DNA of 64,000 nucleotides from JANPCX01 sp031431125 (GTDB lineage: Bacteria; Pseudomonadota; Gammaproteobacteria; Burkholderiales; Burkholderiaceae_C): positions 1-64,000 of the forward strand of contig JANPCX010000056.1 of assembly GCA_031431125.1 (NCBI GenBank), given 5' to 3'. Of the stretch, positions 42,259 through 51,609 are shown piece by piece (positions within the stretch are counted from its first letter, which is position 1; every line of letters starts with the position of its first letter). Made by a program: the position numbers and the translations under genes. The notes below the pieces were generated by a model that saw nothing but the letters and a program-made list of their open reading frames with translations, did no database searches and was not told where the DNA came from.

Positions 42259-45200
42259 TCAGGGCATCAATTCGCCCAGCAGCTGCGCGGCGTCTTGGAA
42301 CTTCAGTTGTTCCATCGCTGTGTTCAGGCGTTCAAACTCGACGGCGGTAAGTCGGCTCTGCAAAGCGGCCGACAAACCATGGAAGGCTGACTTGGCGGCG
42401 AGGCTTTGTTCACGCAGCAGTTCGATCAGGCGGCCGAGCGCGACGATGTCCAGCGTTGGAGCTGCACCGGCGGGTGGTGCGCTGGTGGTGCGCGCGCTGC
42501 GCATTGCAAGCAGCCAGGGTGCGGCCCCTTGCTGCAAAGCGCGCACGGCCGCCGCCAGCTGCTCCACGGCCAGCTCCGGGGTACTCGCGCCGGAGCCACG
42601 CAGCACATGTTCTGCATGGCCTGCCGCTTGCCACACCGCGCGCGCACCCAGTAAGCCAGCGCTGCCGCGCAGTTTGTGAAAGCGAGCAGCCAAGGCTTCG
42701 CGCGCTGACGGGTCTTTTGGCAGCGCCGAAGCCGCGTTGTCGGTGTGCGCCAAATCGTTGAACTCGTCCAGCAGCCGCGACAGCATGGAGGCAAAGAGTT
42801 CAATGTCACCACTCAGGCGGTTCGACACGTCGACTTGATCAATGCCATCCAGACGCGGCCAAGCCGATTGTGTTGGCGCCGACGCCACCCGCTGCGCCAG
42901 CGGCACAAAACTGCCGCGCACCCGCTCCACATGGCGGCGCAACAAGCGCACCATGGCCTGGGGTTCGAAGGGTTTGCTGATGAAATCGTTCATGCCGGCA
43001 TCAAACGCGTTTTGCCTCTCAGCCACCGTGGCGCCCGCTGTCAGCGCCAAGACTGGCAAGGTTTTGAAGCCCAACTCACCGCGAATGCGTTGGACGGTTT
43101 CAACACCGCCAAGCACCGGCATTTGCACATCCAGCAGCACGGCATCAAAACCGGGTGTGGCCGTGGCCACTTGCAGCAAGGCTTGTTCGCCATCACTGGC
43201 CACTGCGACGAGCGCGCCTTCCGATTCCAAAATGCGCCGCGCCACCTCCAGGTTGATGGCGCTGTCGTCCACCACCAGCACACGCACACCGGCCAGCCAC
43301 AGGCCACCGGCCCTGTCCAAACGTGAAGCCTGTATCAGACGTTCGGCATCACCCTTGCGTTTGGCCACGGCTTCGTAGACGGCATTGAAGAGCGTGGACG
43401 ATGACACCGGTTTGGTGAGCACACCGTCCACCAAGTGGGCATGGGGTGCCGCTAACAAATCGGCACGGCGACCGGCGGTGATCATCAACACGGCCGGCAA
43501 TTTGCCCTCACCAAACTCTTCATGCAAAGCCGCAATGGTTTGCAAGCCATCGAGGCCGGGCATGCGCCAGTCGATGACCAGGGCATCGGGCATCTGACCT
43601 GACAGCAATTTTTCACGCACCCGCTGCAACAGCGATTCGCCGCTGGGCAGGGCTTCCATGCGCCAGCCCAGCGCGCGGGCGGTGGCGGCCACGGCACCGC
43701 GCTGCACCTCGTCGTCGTCCGCCATCAAGGTTTCAATCGGCAATACCGGCGCCACGTCGGGGCTGTCCTGCGCCACGCCGAGCGGCAAGGTGACCCAGAA
43801 CTCGCTGCCTTGGCCCAAGGTGCTGTCCACGCCCACCTCACCGCCCATCAACTGCGCCAGTTGTTTGACGATGGACAGACCGAGGCCGGTGCCACCAAAA
43901 CGCCGGGTGGTGGATTCGTCGGCTTGAGAGAAAGGCTGAAAAAGTTGGGCTTGAGCCTCAGGGGCGATGCCGATGCCGGTGTCGCGCACCGCAAACCGCA
44001 GCAACGCACGCTGGGCGTTTTGCTCGAGCGCGGCCACGGTGACGGTGACGCTGCCCAGTGCCGTGAACTTGATGGCGTTGCTGATCAAGTTCAGCAAAAT
44101 TTGCCGCACACGGGTCGAGTCGCCCATGAAGGCGGTGGGCAAATTGGCATCGGGTTTGATGCGAAGCGACAAACCTTTCTCACTCGCTTGCACATTCAAC
44201 ACGGCGGCCAAATCATCCAGCAACAAAGGCAGGCTGAACGGGGCGTGTTCAATCGTCATCTCGCCGGCTTCAATCTTGGACAAGTCCAGCACATCGTTGA
44301 CGATGGTCAGCAGCGAATTGCTGGCCACGCGGATTTTGCCCAGCGAGTTGCGCTGTTCACTGTCGAGTTCGGTGCGCTCCAGCAGGTAAGACAAACCAAT
44401 CACCGCATTGAGCGGCGTGCGGATCTCGTGGCTCATATTGGCCAAAAAAGCGCTCTTGGCTTGGGTGGCGGCCTGTGCCGCCAGCAGCGCCCCGCGCAAC
44501 TGCGCCCTGGATTCGGTTTGTTCGCTGACGTCGTGCACCAGCACGTAAAAACCGCGCACCTCTCCCCCCATCACATCGGGCAGAAAATGGGCGAGTACAT
44601 GCCGGGTGGCGTGGCCGTCGCTGGATGAGAGGGCGCGTTCAAACGCTTGCGGTTCACCGCGCAACACAGCCTCCACAAGAGGACGTATTTTTTCGAATAC
44701 TGCCTCGCCCATCACCTCGGTCAGCTTACGGCCTGGCATGCTGCCGGGGGCCAGGCCATACCACTCGTGGTACGCCCGGTTGGCCATGCGGTTGACGAGC
44801 TGTCGGTCCCAATAGCCCACGAAAGAAGGCAAGGCGTCGAGGATGTTCTCTAAGTCACGCCTGGCCTGCTGGGCTCTGCCTTCGCTGATGGCCAAGGCGG
44901 CTTGATGCGACTGGCTGGCCCGCTCCCGTGCCAAGAGGGCTTCGGCCATGGTGTCGAAGGCCAGTGCCAAGCGGCCCAGTTCATCAGCCGACTGGTGGCC
45001 GGTGCGGGCGGTGAGGTTGCCGCCCTGCACCGCTTGGGCCGCCGCTTGCAAACGGGCCACCGGCCGCAACACACGCCAGAACGCCAAACCCGCCAAGGCC
45101 AGCACCAAGGCCAACATCAATGCGTTGTGGCGCAGGGCATTGCGCACACCAACCCGATCGTTCAATGTGGCTTGCTCTGAAATGGTCTCAGCCAAATCAA

Positions 45201-45642
45201 AAGCACCGTCACTGATGCGGCGGGTTTCGGTGTTGAGTTGGTCGGATAACAACTCGTGGCGCACCGATGCGCTGCCCTCAGCCCCCACCGGCCCCGTGGT
45301 CGCCAAGGCATCGAACAGCGGTGGCAATGCGGCTGTGGTTTCTTGCAGCAACTTGACTTTCTCTTTGAGCGCGGCGCTCAATGCGCCAAGGCGCACCAAG
45401 CTGCCCTCCACTTCACGGTGCAAGGTCTTCCATTGCCGAATCGAACGCGGGTTAGGGCGGAAACGGGTTTCTTGTCCCAATACCAGCAGCGCCGACGCTT
45501 CGCGTGAAATGCGCTGTGCTTCCAGTTGTGCCTGCGTCAGCTGCTCGCTGCGTTCGGTGTGCGCCTTGAGTTCATAAAACCGATAGGCCAACAGCCCACA
45601 AGCCACCAACACCCCCAGGATCAACCAAGACCGTAAACGCAT
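42259..45642 (-). CDS. Hybrid sensor histidine kinase (HAMP-PAS-HisKA-HATPase-REC-REC-Hpt)
   Basis: A 1127-residue inner-membrane kinase. TM1 ~4-23; periplasmic helical domain ~24-172; TM2 ~173-192; HAMP ~193-245; PAS ~258-375; HisKA with His405 in ANMSHEIRTPLNAV; HATPase ~500-622 with NAIKF, DTGIGI and GGTGLGLSI. REC1 ~635-760 (Asp691 in DWRMPG), REC2 ~786-905 (Asp838 in LLDVQMPVLGG), and Hpt with His989 in FHKLRGSAGLLG. The full relay His-Asp-His is intact. It ends a four-gene operon (cyclase, two binding proteins, kinase) with 11 bp to the upstream binding-protein gene. The signal may be relayed to the operon's REC-GGDEF protein. Confidence 0.95.
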   Translation of the reverse strand: MRLRSWLILGVLVACGLLAYRFYELKAHTERSEQLTQAQLEAQRISREASALLVLGQETRFRPNPRSIRQWKTLHREVEGSLVRLGALSAALKEKVKLLQETTAALPPLFDALATTGPVGAEGSASVRHELLSDQLNTETRRISDGAFDLAETISEQATLNDRVGVRNALRHNALMLALVLALAGLAFWRVLRPVARLQAAAQAVQGGNLTARTGHQSADELGRLALAFDTMAEALLARERASQSHQAALAISEGRAQQARRDLENILDALPSFVGYWDRQLVNRMANRAYHEWYGLAPGSMPGRKLTEVMGEAVFEKIRPLVEAVLRGEPQAFERALSSSDGHATRHVLAHFLPDVMGGEVRGFYVLVHDVSEQTESRAQLRGALLAAQAATQAKSAFLANMSHEIRTPLNAVIGLSYLLERTELDSEQRNSLGKIRVASNSLLTIVNDVLDLSKIEAGEMTIEHAPFSLPLLLDDLAAVLNVQASEKGLSLRIKPDANLPTAFMGDSTRVRQILLNLISNAIKFTALGSVTVTVAALEQNAQRALLRFAVRDTGIGIAPEAQAQLFQPFSQADESTTRRFGGTGLGLSIVKQLAQLMGGEVGVDSTLGQGSEFWVTLPLGVAQDSPDVAPVLPIETLMADDDEVQRGAVAATARALGWRMEALPSGESLLQRVREKLLSGQMPDALVIDWRMPGLDGLQTIAALHEEFGEGKLPAVLMITAGRRADLLAAPHAHLVDGVLTKPVSSSTLFNAVYEAVAKRKGDAERLIQASRLDRAGGLWLAGVRVLVVDDSAINLEVARRILESEGALVAVASDGEQALLQVATATPGFDAVLLDVQMPVLGGVETVQRIRGELGFKTLPVLALTAGATVAERQNAFDAGMNDFISKPFEPQAMVRLLRRHVERVRGSFVPLAQRVASAPTQSAWPRLDGIDQVDVSNRLSGDIELFASMLSRLLDEFNDLAHTDNAASALPKDPSAREALAARFHKLRGSAGLLGARAVWQAAGHAEHVLRGSGASTPELAVEQLAAAVRALQQGAAPWLLAMRSARTTSAPPAGAAPTLDIVALGRLIELLREQSLAAKSAFHGLSAALQSRLTAVEFERLNTAMEQLKFQDAAQLLGELMP

Positions 45643-45653
45643 GCGAGGCTGCC

Positions 45654-46646
45654 TTACTTCACCAAGGTGACCGCGCGCCGATCGAGGGCGCGCAAGGGCT
45701 CGGGTCGAATGAGGTCGAGGAAATCAGGCATGGAGGCCTGGGGAACTTGGCCTTCCCGTTGGGCCCAGCGAGCCTGGGCTTCCAGGGTATTGATCAAGGG
45801 TTGGTGCAAGCCCAAGGCGAAATCAAAGTCTGGCCAAATCGCATCCAGCAACTGGGGGTCTTGTTTCAATCGAGTGGCCACGATGACACGTGCTTTGGCC
45901 GGTTCGCTGGCGATCAAACGCTGGGCGCGTAACACAGCACGCAGCAAACGTTGAATGTCGTCGTCGCTGGCGGTGGGCACACTCACGATGTTGAAGGTGA
46001 CGGTGAACACTTTCGGACTGGGCAGCGTCAACACGGAACTGCCCAGGGCCTGCAGCGCACGCTGACCATGCGGCTGGTAGAGGCTGGCGGCATCCACCTC
46101 ACGGCGCTGCAGCGGGCCGACGGGGTCGGCCGCGTCCAGCGCTACCAAGGTGACATCCTTGGGCTCAATGCCATAAAAACGCAAGAACACGTCAGCAAAG
46201 TACTGCGAGGTGGTGCCTTTGATGAAACCCAGGCGTTTACCCGTGAGGTCGGCGGGGGTGCGAATGCCACTCTCGCTGTGGGCCATGAGTTTGTTTTCAC
46301 GGGCTGAGGTGGTGGTGGTGGCCACCACCGCAAAGTCTTTGGCGGTGAAACCCAGCAGCGCGATGGGGGTGTCGGCCACGGTGGCGTACTGTGCTTGCCC
46401 GTCGGTGAGGTGCTTCAAACAGCGTCGGCCGTTGACGCAGTCGATCACCTTCAACGGCAACCCTTCGGCCGCAAAAAACCCTTGCGCATCGGCGATCAGC
46501 ACCGGTGCCGCATGGGGCAACATGGCCAGAGCCAGGGTTTGTGGGGCAGGCTGCGCATGAGCCATGGGCGAACAGCACAGGCCCAACAACAGGGTTGCAA
46601 ACCGGGTACGGGCATGAGTGGAGAAGGAAATGATCATGTTTTTCAT
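45654..46646 (-). CDS. NMT1/THI5-like periplasmic substrate-binding protein 1
   Basis: A 330-residue secreted protein of the NitT/TauT/NMT1 binding-protein type. A signal peptide (cleavage after AHA, residue ~31) is followed by LALAMLPHAAPVLIADAQGF, the family start (strand 1 plus 'A..G.F'). GIRTPADLTGKRLGFIKGTT and YFADVFLRFYGIEPKDV fit the second lobe. A Cys pair in IDCVNGRRCLKHL is shared with the neighbouring copy. No permease or ATPase gene is nearby. It lies 28 bp after its paralogue and 11 bp before the hybrid kinase. Confidence 0.88.
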   Translation of the reverse strand: MKNMIISFSTHARTRFATLLLGLCCSPMAHAQPAPQTLALAMLPHAAPVLIADAQGFFAAEGLPLKVIDCVNGRRCLKHLTDGQAQYATVADTPIALLGFTAKDFAVVATTTTSARENKLMAHSESGIRTPADLTGKRLGFIKGTTSQYFADVFLRFYGIEPKDVTLVALDAADPVGPLQRREVDAASLYQPHGQRALQALGSSVLTLPSPKVFTVTFNIVSVPTASDDDIQRLLRAVLRAQRLIASEPAKARVIVATRLKQDPQLLDAIWPDFDFALGLHQPLINTLEAQARWAQREGQVPQASMPDFLDLIRPEPLRALDRRAVTLVK

Positions 46647-46674
46647 CCGAGATCAACGAGATGGGCTGTGCGCA

Positions 46675-47697
46675 TCATTTCACCAGCGTCACCGCACGCC
46701 GATCGAGGGCGCGCAAGGGCTCGGGCCGAATCATGTCCAGAAAATCCGGCTGCGCTGCTGCTGGAAACTGCCCCTGGCGCTGGGACCACCTGGCTTGGGC
46801 TTCCAAGGTGGTGATCAAGGGCTGGTGCAGGCCCAGGGCGAAATCAAAATCACCCCAAATGGCGTCCAGCATCTTCGGGTCAAATCGGGTACGTGCCGCC
46901 ACGATGGCGCGCGCGCGCGCGGGATCGCTTTGAATCAAACGTTCGCCGCGCTGCACCGCACGCAGCAGTTTGGTCACGTCCGCATCGCTGGCACCGCTGC
47001 TGGCGGGCACACTGATCAAGTTGAAGGTAACCGTGAAGATTTTGGGGTTGGGCAGCACCACCCCTTTGTCGCCCAAGGCCTGCAAAGCACGGTAGCTGTT
47101 GGGTTGAAAGATGCTGGCGGCGTCGACCTCGTGGCGCAGCAGCGGCCCGATGAGGTCTTTGGAATCCAACGGTACCAAAGTCACCTTGGAGGGATCGATG
47201 CTGTGAAACAGCAAAAACACATCGGCAAAGTACTGCGACGCCCCACCTTTGAGAATACCGATGCGTTTGCCCTTGAGGTCGGCCGGAGCCCGGATGCCGC
47301 TGTCGCTGCGGGCAATCAAACGATTCTCCCGAGGCGAGGTGGTGACGGTGGCCACCACGCCCAATGGCTTTTGTTCGAAACCGGCGGCCACGATACTGGC
47401 GTCAGTCACCGTGGCGAAATGCGCCTCACCGTCGGTCAGGTGTTTCATGCACCGAAGGCCGTTAACGCAGTCAATCACCTTGAGCTGCAGGCCCTCCGCC
47501 GCGAAGTACCCTTCCGCATCCGCAATGAGTACCGGTGCCGTATGAGGCAGTGTGGCGACAGCCAGGGTCAATGGTGCGGTCTGTGCGAAAGCAGCCGTCA
47601 GACTCAGCATGGTCAGAGAAACCGCGCCGACGCGCCAAAGACGGCCGTGCCGGCTTGAAGGGCCGTAGTCGTGAGAGTTAGACGACGATGTTTTCAA
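46675..47697 (-). CDS. NMT1/THI5-like periplasmic substrate-binding protein 2
   Basis: 340 residues, plainly a paralogue of the protein at 45654-46646: shared LPH-APVLIADA-GFFAAEGL, the IDCVNGLRCMKHL Cys pair, SQYFADVFL, and an almost identical C-terminus (RPEPLRALDRRAVTLVK). The N-terminus has a longer polar lead before a signal peptide ending AAFAQ. Tandem duplication is the simplest explanation. The ligand-facing loops differ (for example ADTPIALLGF against TDASIVAAGF), so the two may bind different ligands. It lies 48 bp after the cyclase gene in the same operon. Confidence 0.88.
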   Translation of the reverse strand: MKTSSSNSHDYGPSSRHGRLWRVGAVSLTMLSLTAAFAQTAPLTLAVATLPHTAPVLIADAEGYFAAEGLQLKVIDCVNGLRCMKHLTDGEAHFATVTDASIVAAGFEQKPLGVVATVTTSPRENRLIARSDSGIRAPADLKGKRIGILKGGASQYFADVFLLFHSIDPSKVTLVPLDSKDLIGPLLRHEVDAASIFQPNSYRALQALGDKGVVLPNPKIFTVTFNLISVPASSGASDADVTKLLRAVQRGERLIQSDPARARAIVAARTRFDPKMLDAIWGDFDFALGLHQPLITTLEAQARWSQRQGQFPAAAQPDFLDMIRPEPLRALDRRAVTLVK

Positions 47698-47745
47698 AGG
47701 TGGTCTCCTGGCGATGGGGTTGTGCGTGGCTCTGGTGTCGCGACG

Positions 47746-48750
47746 CTAGTGCGCGGACGGAGTACAGCGGGTGGCCAAGTCAGGCTCGTTCGCATCATCA
47801 ATACCGAGTGCCCAAACCTGTGCCCGTCCCGCTTTTTTGGCGCAGTAGAGAGCGGCATCGGCCGCACGCAGCAAATCGTCGGCGCGCGAAATGGGCGTGG
47901 CTGCCTCGAAGCGGGAATCGACACCATCGGCCACCCAACCGCCGCTGTTCACATCGAAGGTGGACACACCCACACTCAGTGTCACATTCGCCCCCACAGC
48001 AGAGGCGCCATGCGGCAAAGCCAGTTGCTGCATGGCTGCCATCAAGGCATGGGCCACCACGGCAGCGCCCGCTGCGTCGGTGGCGGGCAGCACCATCACA
48101 AACTCTTCGCCGCCGTAACGCGCTGCCAAGTCAGCAGGCCGTTTGCTGACCGATTGCAGCGCCCGTGCCACTTGGCGCAAACATTTGTCGCCCAGTTGGT
48201 GACCATGGTGGTCATTGAAGGCTTTGAAGAAATCCACATCTGCCAACAGAAGAGAAAGTGGCTGCCCAGAGCGCCGGGCGCGTTGCCATTCGATGAAGAG
48301 GGTGTCGTCAAACAGCCGCCGATTGGCAATACCGGTGAGGCCATCCAGTGTGGCCAAACGGCGTAACTCTTCGGTGAGGTGGCGCACTTTGAGCTGGGTA
48401 TTGACGCGAGCCCGCACCACCTCGGGCAGCATGGGCTTGCTGATGAAATCGGCTGCGCCCATCTTCAGTGCCGCCACCTCAAAGTCGGGTGTGCTGTGGC
48501 TGGTGACAAAAATCACGGGCACCTCGGACAGCACCGGGTCGGCCTTCAGTGCCTGGCAAACATCAAAACCGCTCATGCCCTGCATTTCGGCGTCCAGCAG
48601 AACCAGGTCGGGCACGGTCGCACGAGCCAGACGCAGGGCGTCCGGTCCATTGGTGGCGAAACGCTGGTCGGCGTAGGACGACAAGATGCTGCTGAGCACT
48701 TGGATGGTGCCGGGGTCGTCATCCACCAGCAGCAGGCGTGGTTCGGTCAT
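47746..48750 (-). CDS. REC-GGDEF response regulator diguanylate cyclase
   Basis: 334 residues. Receiver ~1-122: LLLVDDDPGTIQVL, phospho-acceptor Asp53 in LVLLDAEMQG, and Lys in DFISKPM. GGDEF domain ~135-320: TLDGLTGIANRRLFDD, then GGEEF at ~213-217. An I-site RxxD (RPAD, ~204-207) stands exactly five residues before it, so product inhibition by c-di-GMP is expected. Catalytic activity looks intact. The ATG at 48748-48750 fits the receiver start; an ATG 144 bp earlier does not. First gene of the operon with two binding proteins and the hybrid kinase. Confidence 0.94.
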   Translation of the reverse strand: MTEPRLLLVDDDPGTIQVLSSILSSYADQRFATNGPDALRLARATVPDLVLLDAEMQGMSGFDVCQALKADPVLSEVPVIFVTSHSTPDFEVAALKMGAADFISKPMLPEVVRARVNTQLKVRHLTEELRRLATLDGLTGIANRRLFDDTLFIEWQRARRSGQPLSLLLADVDFFKAFNDHHGHQLGDKCLRQVARALQSVSKRPADLAARYGGEEFVMVLPATDAAGAAVVAHALMAAMQQLALPHGASAVGANVTLSVGVSTFDVNSGGWVADGVDSRFEAATPISRADDLLRAADAALYCAKKAGRAQVWALGIDDANEPDLATRCTPSAH

Positions 48751-48957
48751 GGTGTGGGGCTGTTGGGCGACAGCAGTGGCAAGAAACACATTCAACCTAG
48801 ATCCGGCAGTTGGACGCGCCCGAGTGGGCTGTGATTCGGGGTGATAGCAAGGCGCGAAGCAGGTCTTCAATCCACAGCAATGTAGCCCACCCAACCCCCA
48901 CCGCGACCCGTGGTTTACCTGTGTGGTTTGGCAGGGTGTGTTCTAAACGACCGAAAC

Positions 48958-50556
48958 TCAATCTCGGGCCAAGCCCGGTGTCGCAGCCAACAAGGCCTGG
49001 GCGTAAGCCGTCTGTGGCGCGTTGAACAAGGCCTCGACATCGCTCTCTTCCACGATCGAACCATCCTTCATCACCAGCACCCGGTGCGCCATGGCGCGGA
49101 TCACGGCCAGGTCGTGGCTGATGAAGAGGTAACTCATGGCGTAGCGCTTTTGCAAGTCGGCGAGCAGGGCCAGCACCTGCTGCTGCACTGACACGTCGAG
49201 TGCAGAGGTGGGTTCGTCCAACACCAAAATTTCCGGGCGCAGCACCACGGCGCGGGCAATGGCGATACGTTGGCGCTGGCCGCCGGAAAACTCATGTGGG
49301 TAACGCGACAGCAAGTTGGTGGTGCCCGAGTTTTCACTCAGACTCACCTCCTCCAACATCGCCACGACCCGTGCCTCGCGCTGTGCACGACTCAAATCAG
49401 GGTGGTGCAGCTCCAGCCCCTCTTCCACGATTTGGCCCACGGTGCGGCGCGGGCTGAGCGAGGCAAACGGGTCTTGAAACACCACCTGCATGCGTTTGCG
49501 CATGGCCCGCAACGCGGTGTTGCTGGCGTTGTCGATGCGCTCGCCGCCCAGTTGCACTTCGCCGCCCACCATGGGCTGCAGCGCGAGCAAGGCCATGGCC
49601 AAGGTGGTTTTGCCCGATCCTGATTCACCCACCAGCCCCAAGGTTTCACCACGGCGCACCTGCACCGACACCTGGCGCACCGCATCCACATGGTGTTTTT
49701 TGAACCAACCCTCGGAGCGGCTGAAACGCACGGCCACATCCTTGCCTTGCAGCAACACCGGAGCGTCTGCGGCCACCTCGGCCACCACACGTTGGGGGCG
49801 GCTGGCGAGCAGGCGTTTGGTGTAGGCATGCTGAGGGTTGGCAAAAACGGTCGCCGTCTCACCCACTTCAACAAGATGCCCTTTTTCCATCACGCCCACG
49901 CGGTGCGTAAAACGGCGTACCAGATTCAGGTCGTGGGTGATGAAAAGCAGGGCCATGCCGAACTCGCGCTGCAGGTCGTCGAGTAAGGCCAAAATTTGGG
50001 TTTGCACCGTGACGTCCAGCGCCGTCGTGGGCTCGTCACAAATCAAGAGCTCAGGCCGGCAAGCCAAGGCCATGGCGATCATGGCGCGCTGGCGCTGGCC
50101 ACCCGACAGCTGGTGCGGGTAAGCGTCAACACGCCGCTCGGGCTCCGGGATGCCGGTGCGCGCCAACCACTCAATCGCTTTTGTCTTCGCCGCATTTTTG
50201 TGCAGCCCTTGGTGCAGGCGCAGCACCTCGGCAATCTGGTTGCCCACGGTGTACAGCGGGTTCAGCGCCGTCATCGGCTCTTGAAAAATCATGCCGACAC
50301 GGGCACCGCGCACGCCACGCATTTGGCGTTCGCTGTAGGCCATGAGGTCGTCGCCCGCAAGGCGAATCGCCCCCGAAGTCTGTGCGCCTTCCACCAAACG
50401 AAGAATCGACAAGGCCGTGATCGACTTGCCCGAGCCCGACTCGCCCACCAGCCCAAACTTTTCACCCGCGGTGACGCTGAACGAGACATCGTTCACCACC
50501 GTACTCGCGCCGAAACGCACGTTCAAACGATCAATGTCGAGCAAAGACTGCGTCAT
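48958..50556 (-). CDS. yejF: Dipeptide/oligopeptide ABC transporter ATPase, YejF-like
   Basis: 532 residues with two fused ABC ATPase domains. Domain 1: GLVGESGSGKS, LSGGQRQRAMIAMAL and LLICDEPTTALDV. Domain 2: GLVGESGSGKTT, FSGGQRQRIAIARAV and LVLDEPTSALDV. This tandem form is the YejF/GsiA type. The ATG at 50554-50556 overlaps the yejE stop by 4 bp; the frame is open ~270 bp upstream only as antisense-like sequence. Last gene of the yejABEF operon. Confidence 0.93.
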   Translation of the reverse strand: MTQSLLDIDRLNVRFGASTVVNDVSFSVTAGEKFGLVGESGSGKSITALSILRLVEGAQTSGAIRLAGDDLMAYSERQMRGVRGARVGMIFQEPMTALNPLYTVGNQIAEVLRLHQGLHKNAAKTKAIEWLARTGIPEPERRVDAYPHQLSGGQRQRAMIAMALACRPELLICDEPTTALDVTVQTQILALLDDLQREFGMALLFITHDLNLVRRFTHRVGVMEKGHLVEVGETATVFANPQHAYTKRLLASRPQRVVAEVAADAPVLLQGKDVAVRFSRSEGWFKKHHVDAVRQVSVQVRRGETLGLVGESGSGKTTLAMALLALQPMVGGEVQLGGERIDNASNTALRAMRKRMQVVFQDPFASLSPRRTVGQIVEEGLELHHPDLSRAQREARVVAMLEEVSLSENSGTTNLLSRYPHEFSGGQRQRIAIARAVVLRPEILVLDEPTSALDVSVQQQVLALLADLQKRYAMSYLFISHDLAVIRAMAHRVLVMKDGSIVEESDVEALFNAPQTAYAQALLAATPGLARD

Positions 50557-51605
50557 GATTTGCGGGTGTCGAAAGCGTCGCGCAAAGCGTCGCCGATGAA
50601 AGTGAGCAGCAGCATGGTGAGCACCAGCAGCAAGAAAGTGGGGACGATGATCCACCAGGCATCTAAGTTGTTTTTTCCTTGGCGCAGCAGTTCGCCCAGT
50701 GAAGGCACCGAAGGCGGAACACCCAGGCCCAAAAAGTCCAAGGAGGTCAGCGCCAAGATGGCCCCGCTCATGCGAAACGGCAAGAAGGTGATGATGGGTG
50801 TGAGCGAGTTCGGCAGCACATGGCGCCACATGATTTGGCGGTTGGACAAACCCAGGGCCCGGGACGCTTTCACGTACTCCAAACCCCGGTTGCGCAGAAA
50901 CTCGGCGCGCACATAGTCGGACAAACCCACCCAGCCAAAGAGGCTCAGTAACACCAACAGCAAGAGCAGCGAGGGCTCGAAGATGGAGGCGAAGATGATG
51001 AGCAAGTACAGCTCAGGAATGGCCGTCCAAATCTCAATGAAACGCTGCAAGAACAAATCCACCTTGCCACCGAAATACCCTTGCAATGCGCCCGCCAGAA
51101 CACCTATCAAGGTGCCTGTCAGCGTCAGCGCCAAAGCAAACCAAATGCTCACCCGAAAACCGTAGAGCAAACGTGCCAGCACATCGCGGCCGTAGCGGTC
51201 GGTGCCCAACAGGTTGTCCGCATTCGGGCCCACCGGGCTGTCTTTGGGATTGAAGTAGTTCACCGACGTCGCAGAATGCGGGTTGAGCGTGATCCAAGCG
51301 TTGTTGCCGCCCGCCTTGAACTGCTCGGTGATGTAGGGGTCTTTCCAATCAGTGGGTGTGCCGAAGTCGCCGCCGAGCGCGGTTTCTGGGGGGTTGCTCA
51401 CTATGGGGAACATCCACTGGCCCTGAAACTTCGCGGCCAAGGGTTTGTCGTTGCTGATGAGTTCGGCACAAGTGCTGAGCAACAGCATGGCCACGAACAA
51501 GTACAAGGACCACATACCCAAACGGTTGCGTTTAAAGCGAACCCAGGCCCGCTGATTGGGTGACAAAGGTCGAGTTGGCGCGGCAGTGGGACGGTTGTTG
51601 ACCAT
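50553..51605 (-). CDS. yejE: Oligopeptide ABC transporter permease, YejE-like
   Basis: A 350-residue inner-membrane protein. An N-terminal cytoplasmic stretch (PLSPNQRAWVRFKRNRLGMW) precedes TM1, then a large periplasmic loop with VNYFNPKDSPVGPNADNLLG, and five more membrane segments with the inner-membrane EAA loop YVKASRALGLSNRQIMWRHV. The long periplasmic loop is characteristic of YejE. The start at 51603-51605 lies 4 bp after the yejB stop. Confidence 0.92.
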   Translation of the reverse strand: MVNNRPTAAPTRPLSPNQRAWVRFKRNRLGMWSLYLFVAMLLLSTCAELISNDKPLAAKFQGQWMFPIVSNPPETALGGDFGTPTDWKDPYITEQFKAGGNNAWITLNPHSATSVNYFNPKDSPVGPNADNLLGTDRYGRDVLARLLYGFRVSIWFALALTLTGTLIGVLAGALQGYFGGKVDLFLQRFIEIWTAIPELYLLIIFASIFEPSLLLLLVLLSLFGWVGLSDYVRAEFLRNRGLEYVKASRALGLSNRQIMWRHVLPNSLTPIITFLPFRMSGAILALTSLDFLGLGVPPSVPSLGELLRQGKNNLDAWWIIVPTFLLLVLTMLLLTFIGDALRDAFDTRKS

Positions 51606-51609
51606 GGTC

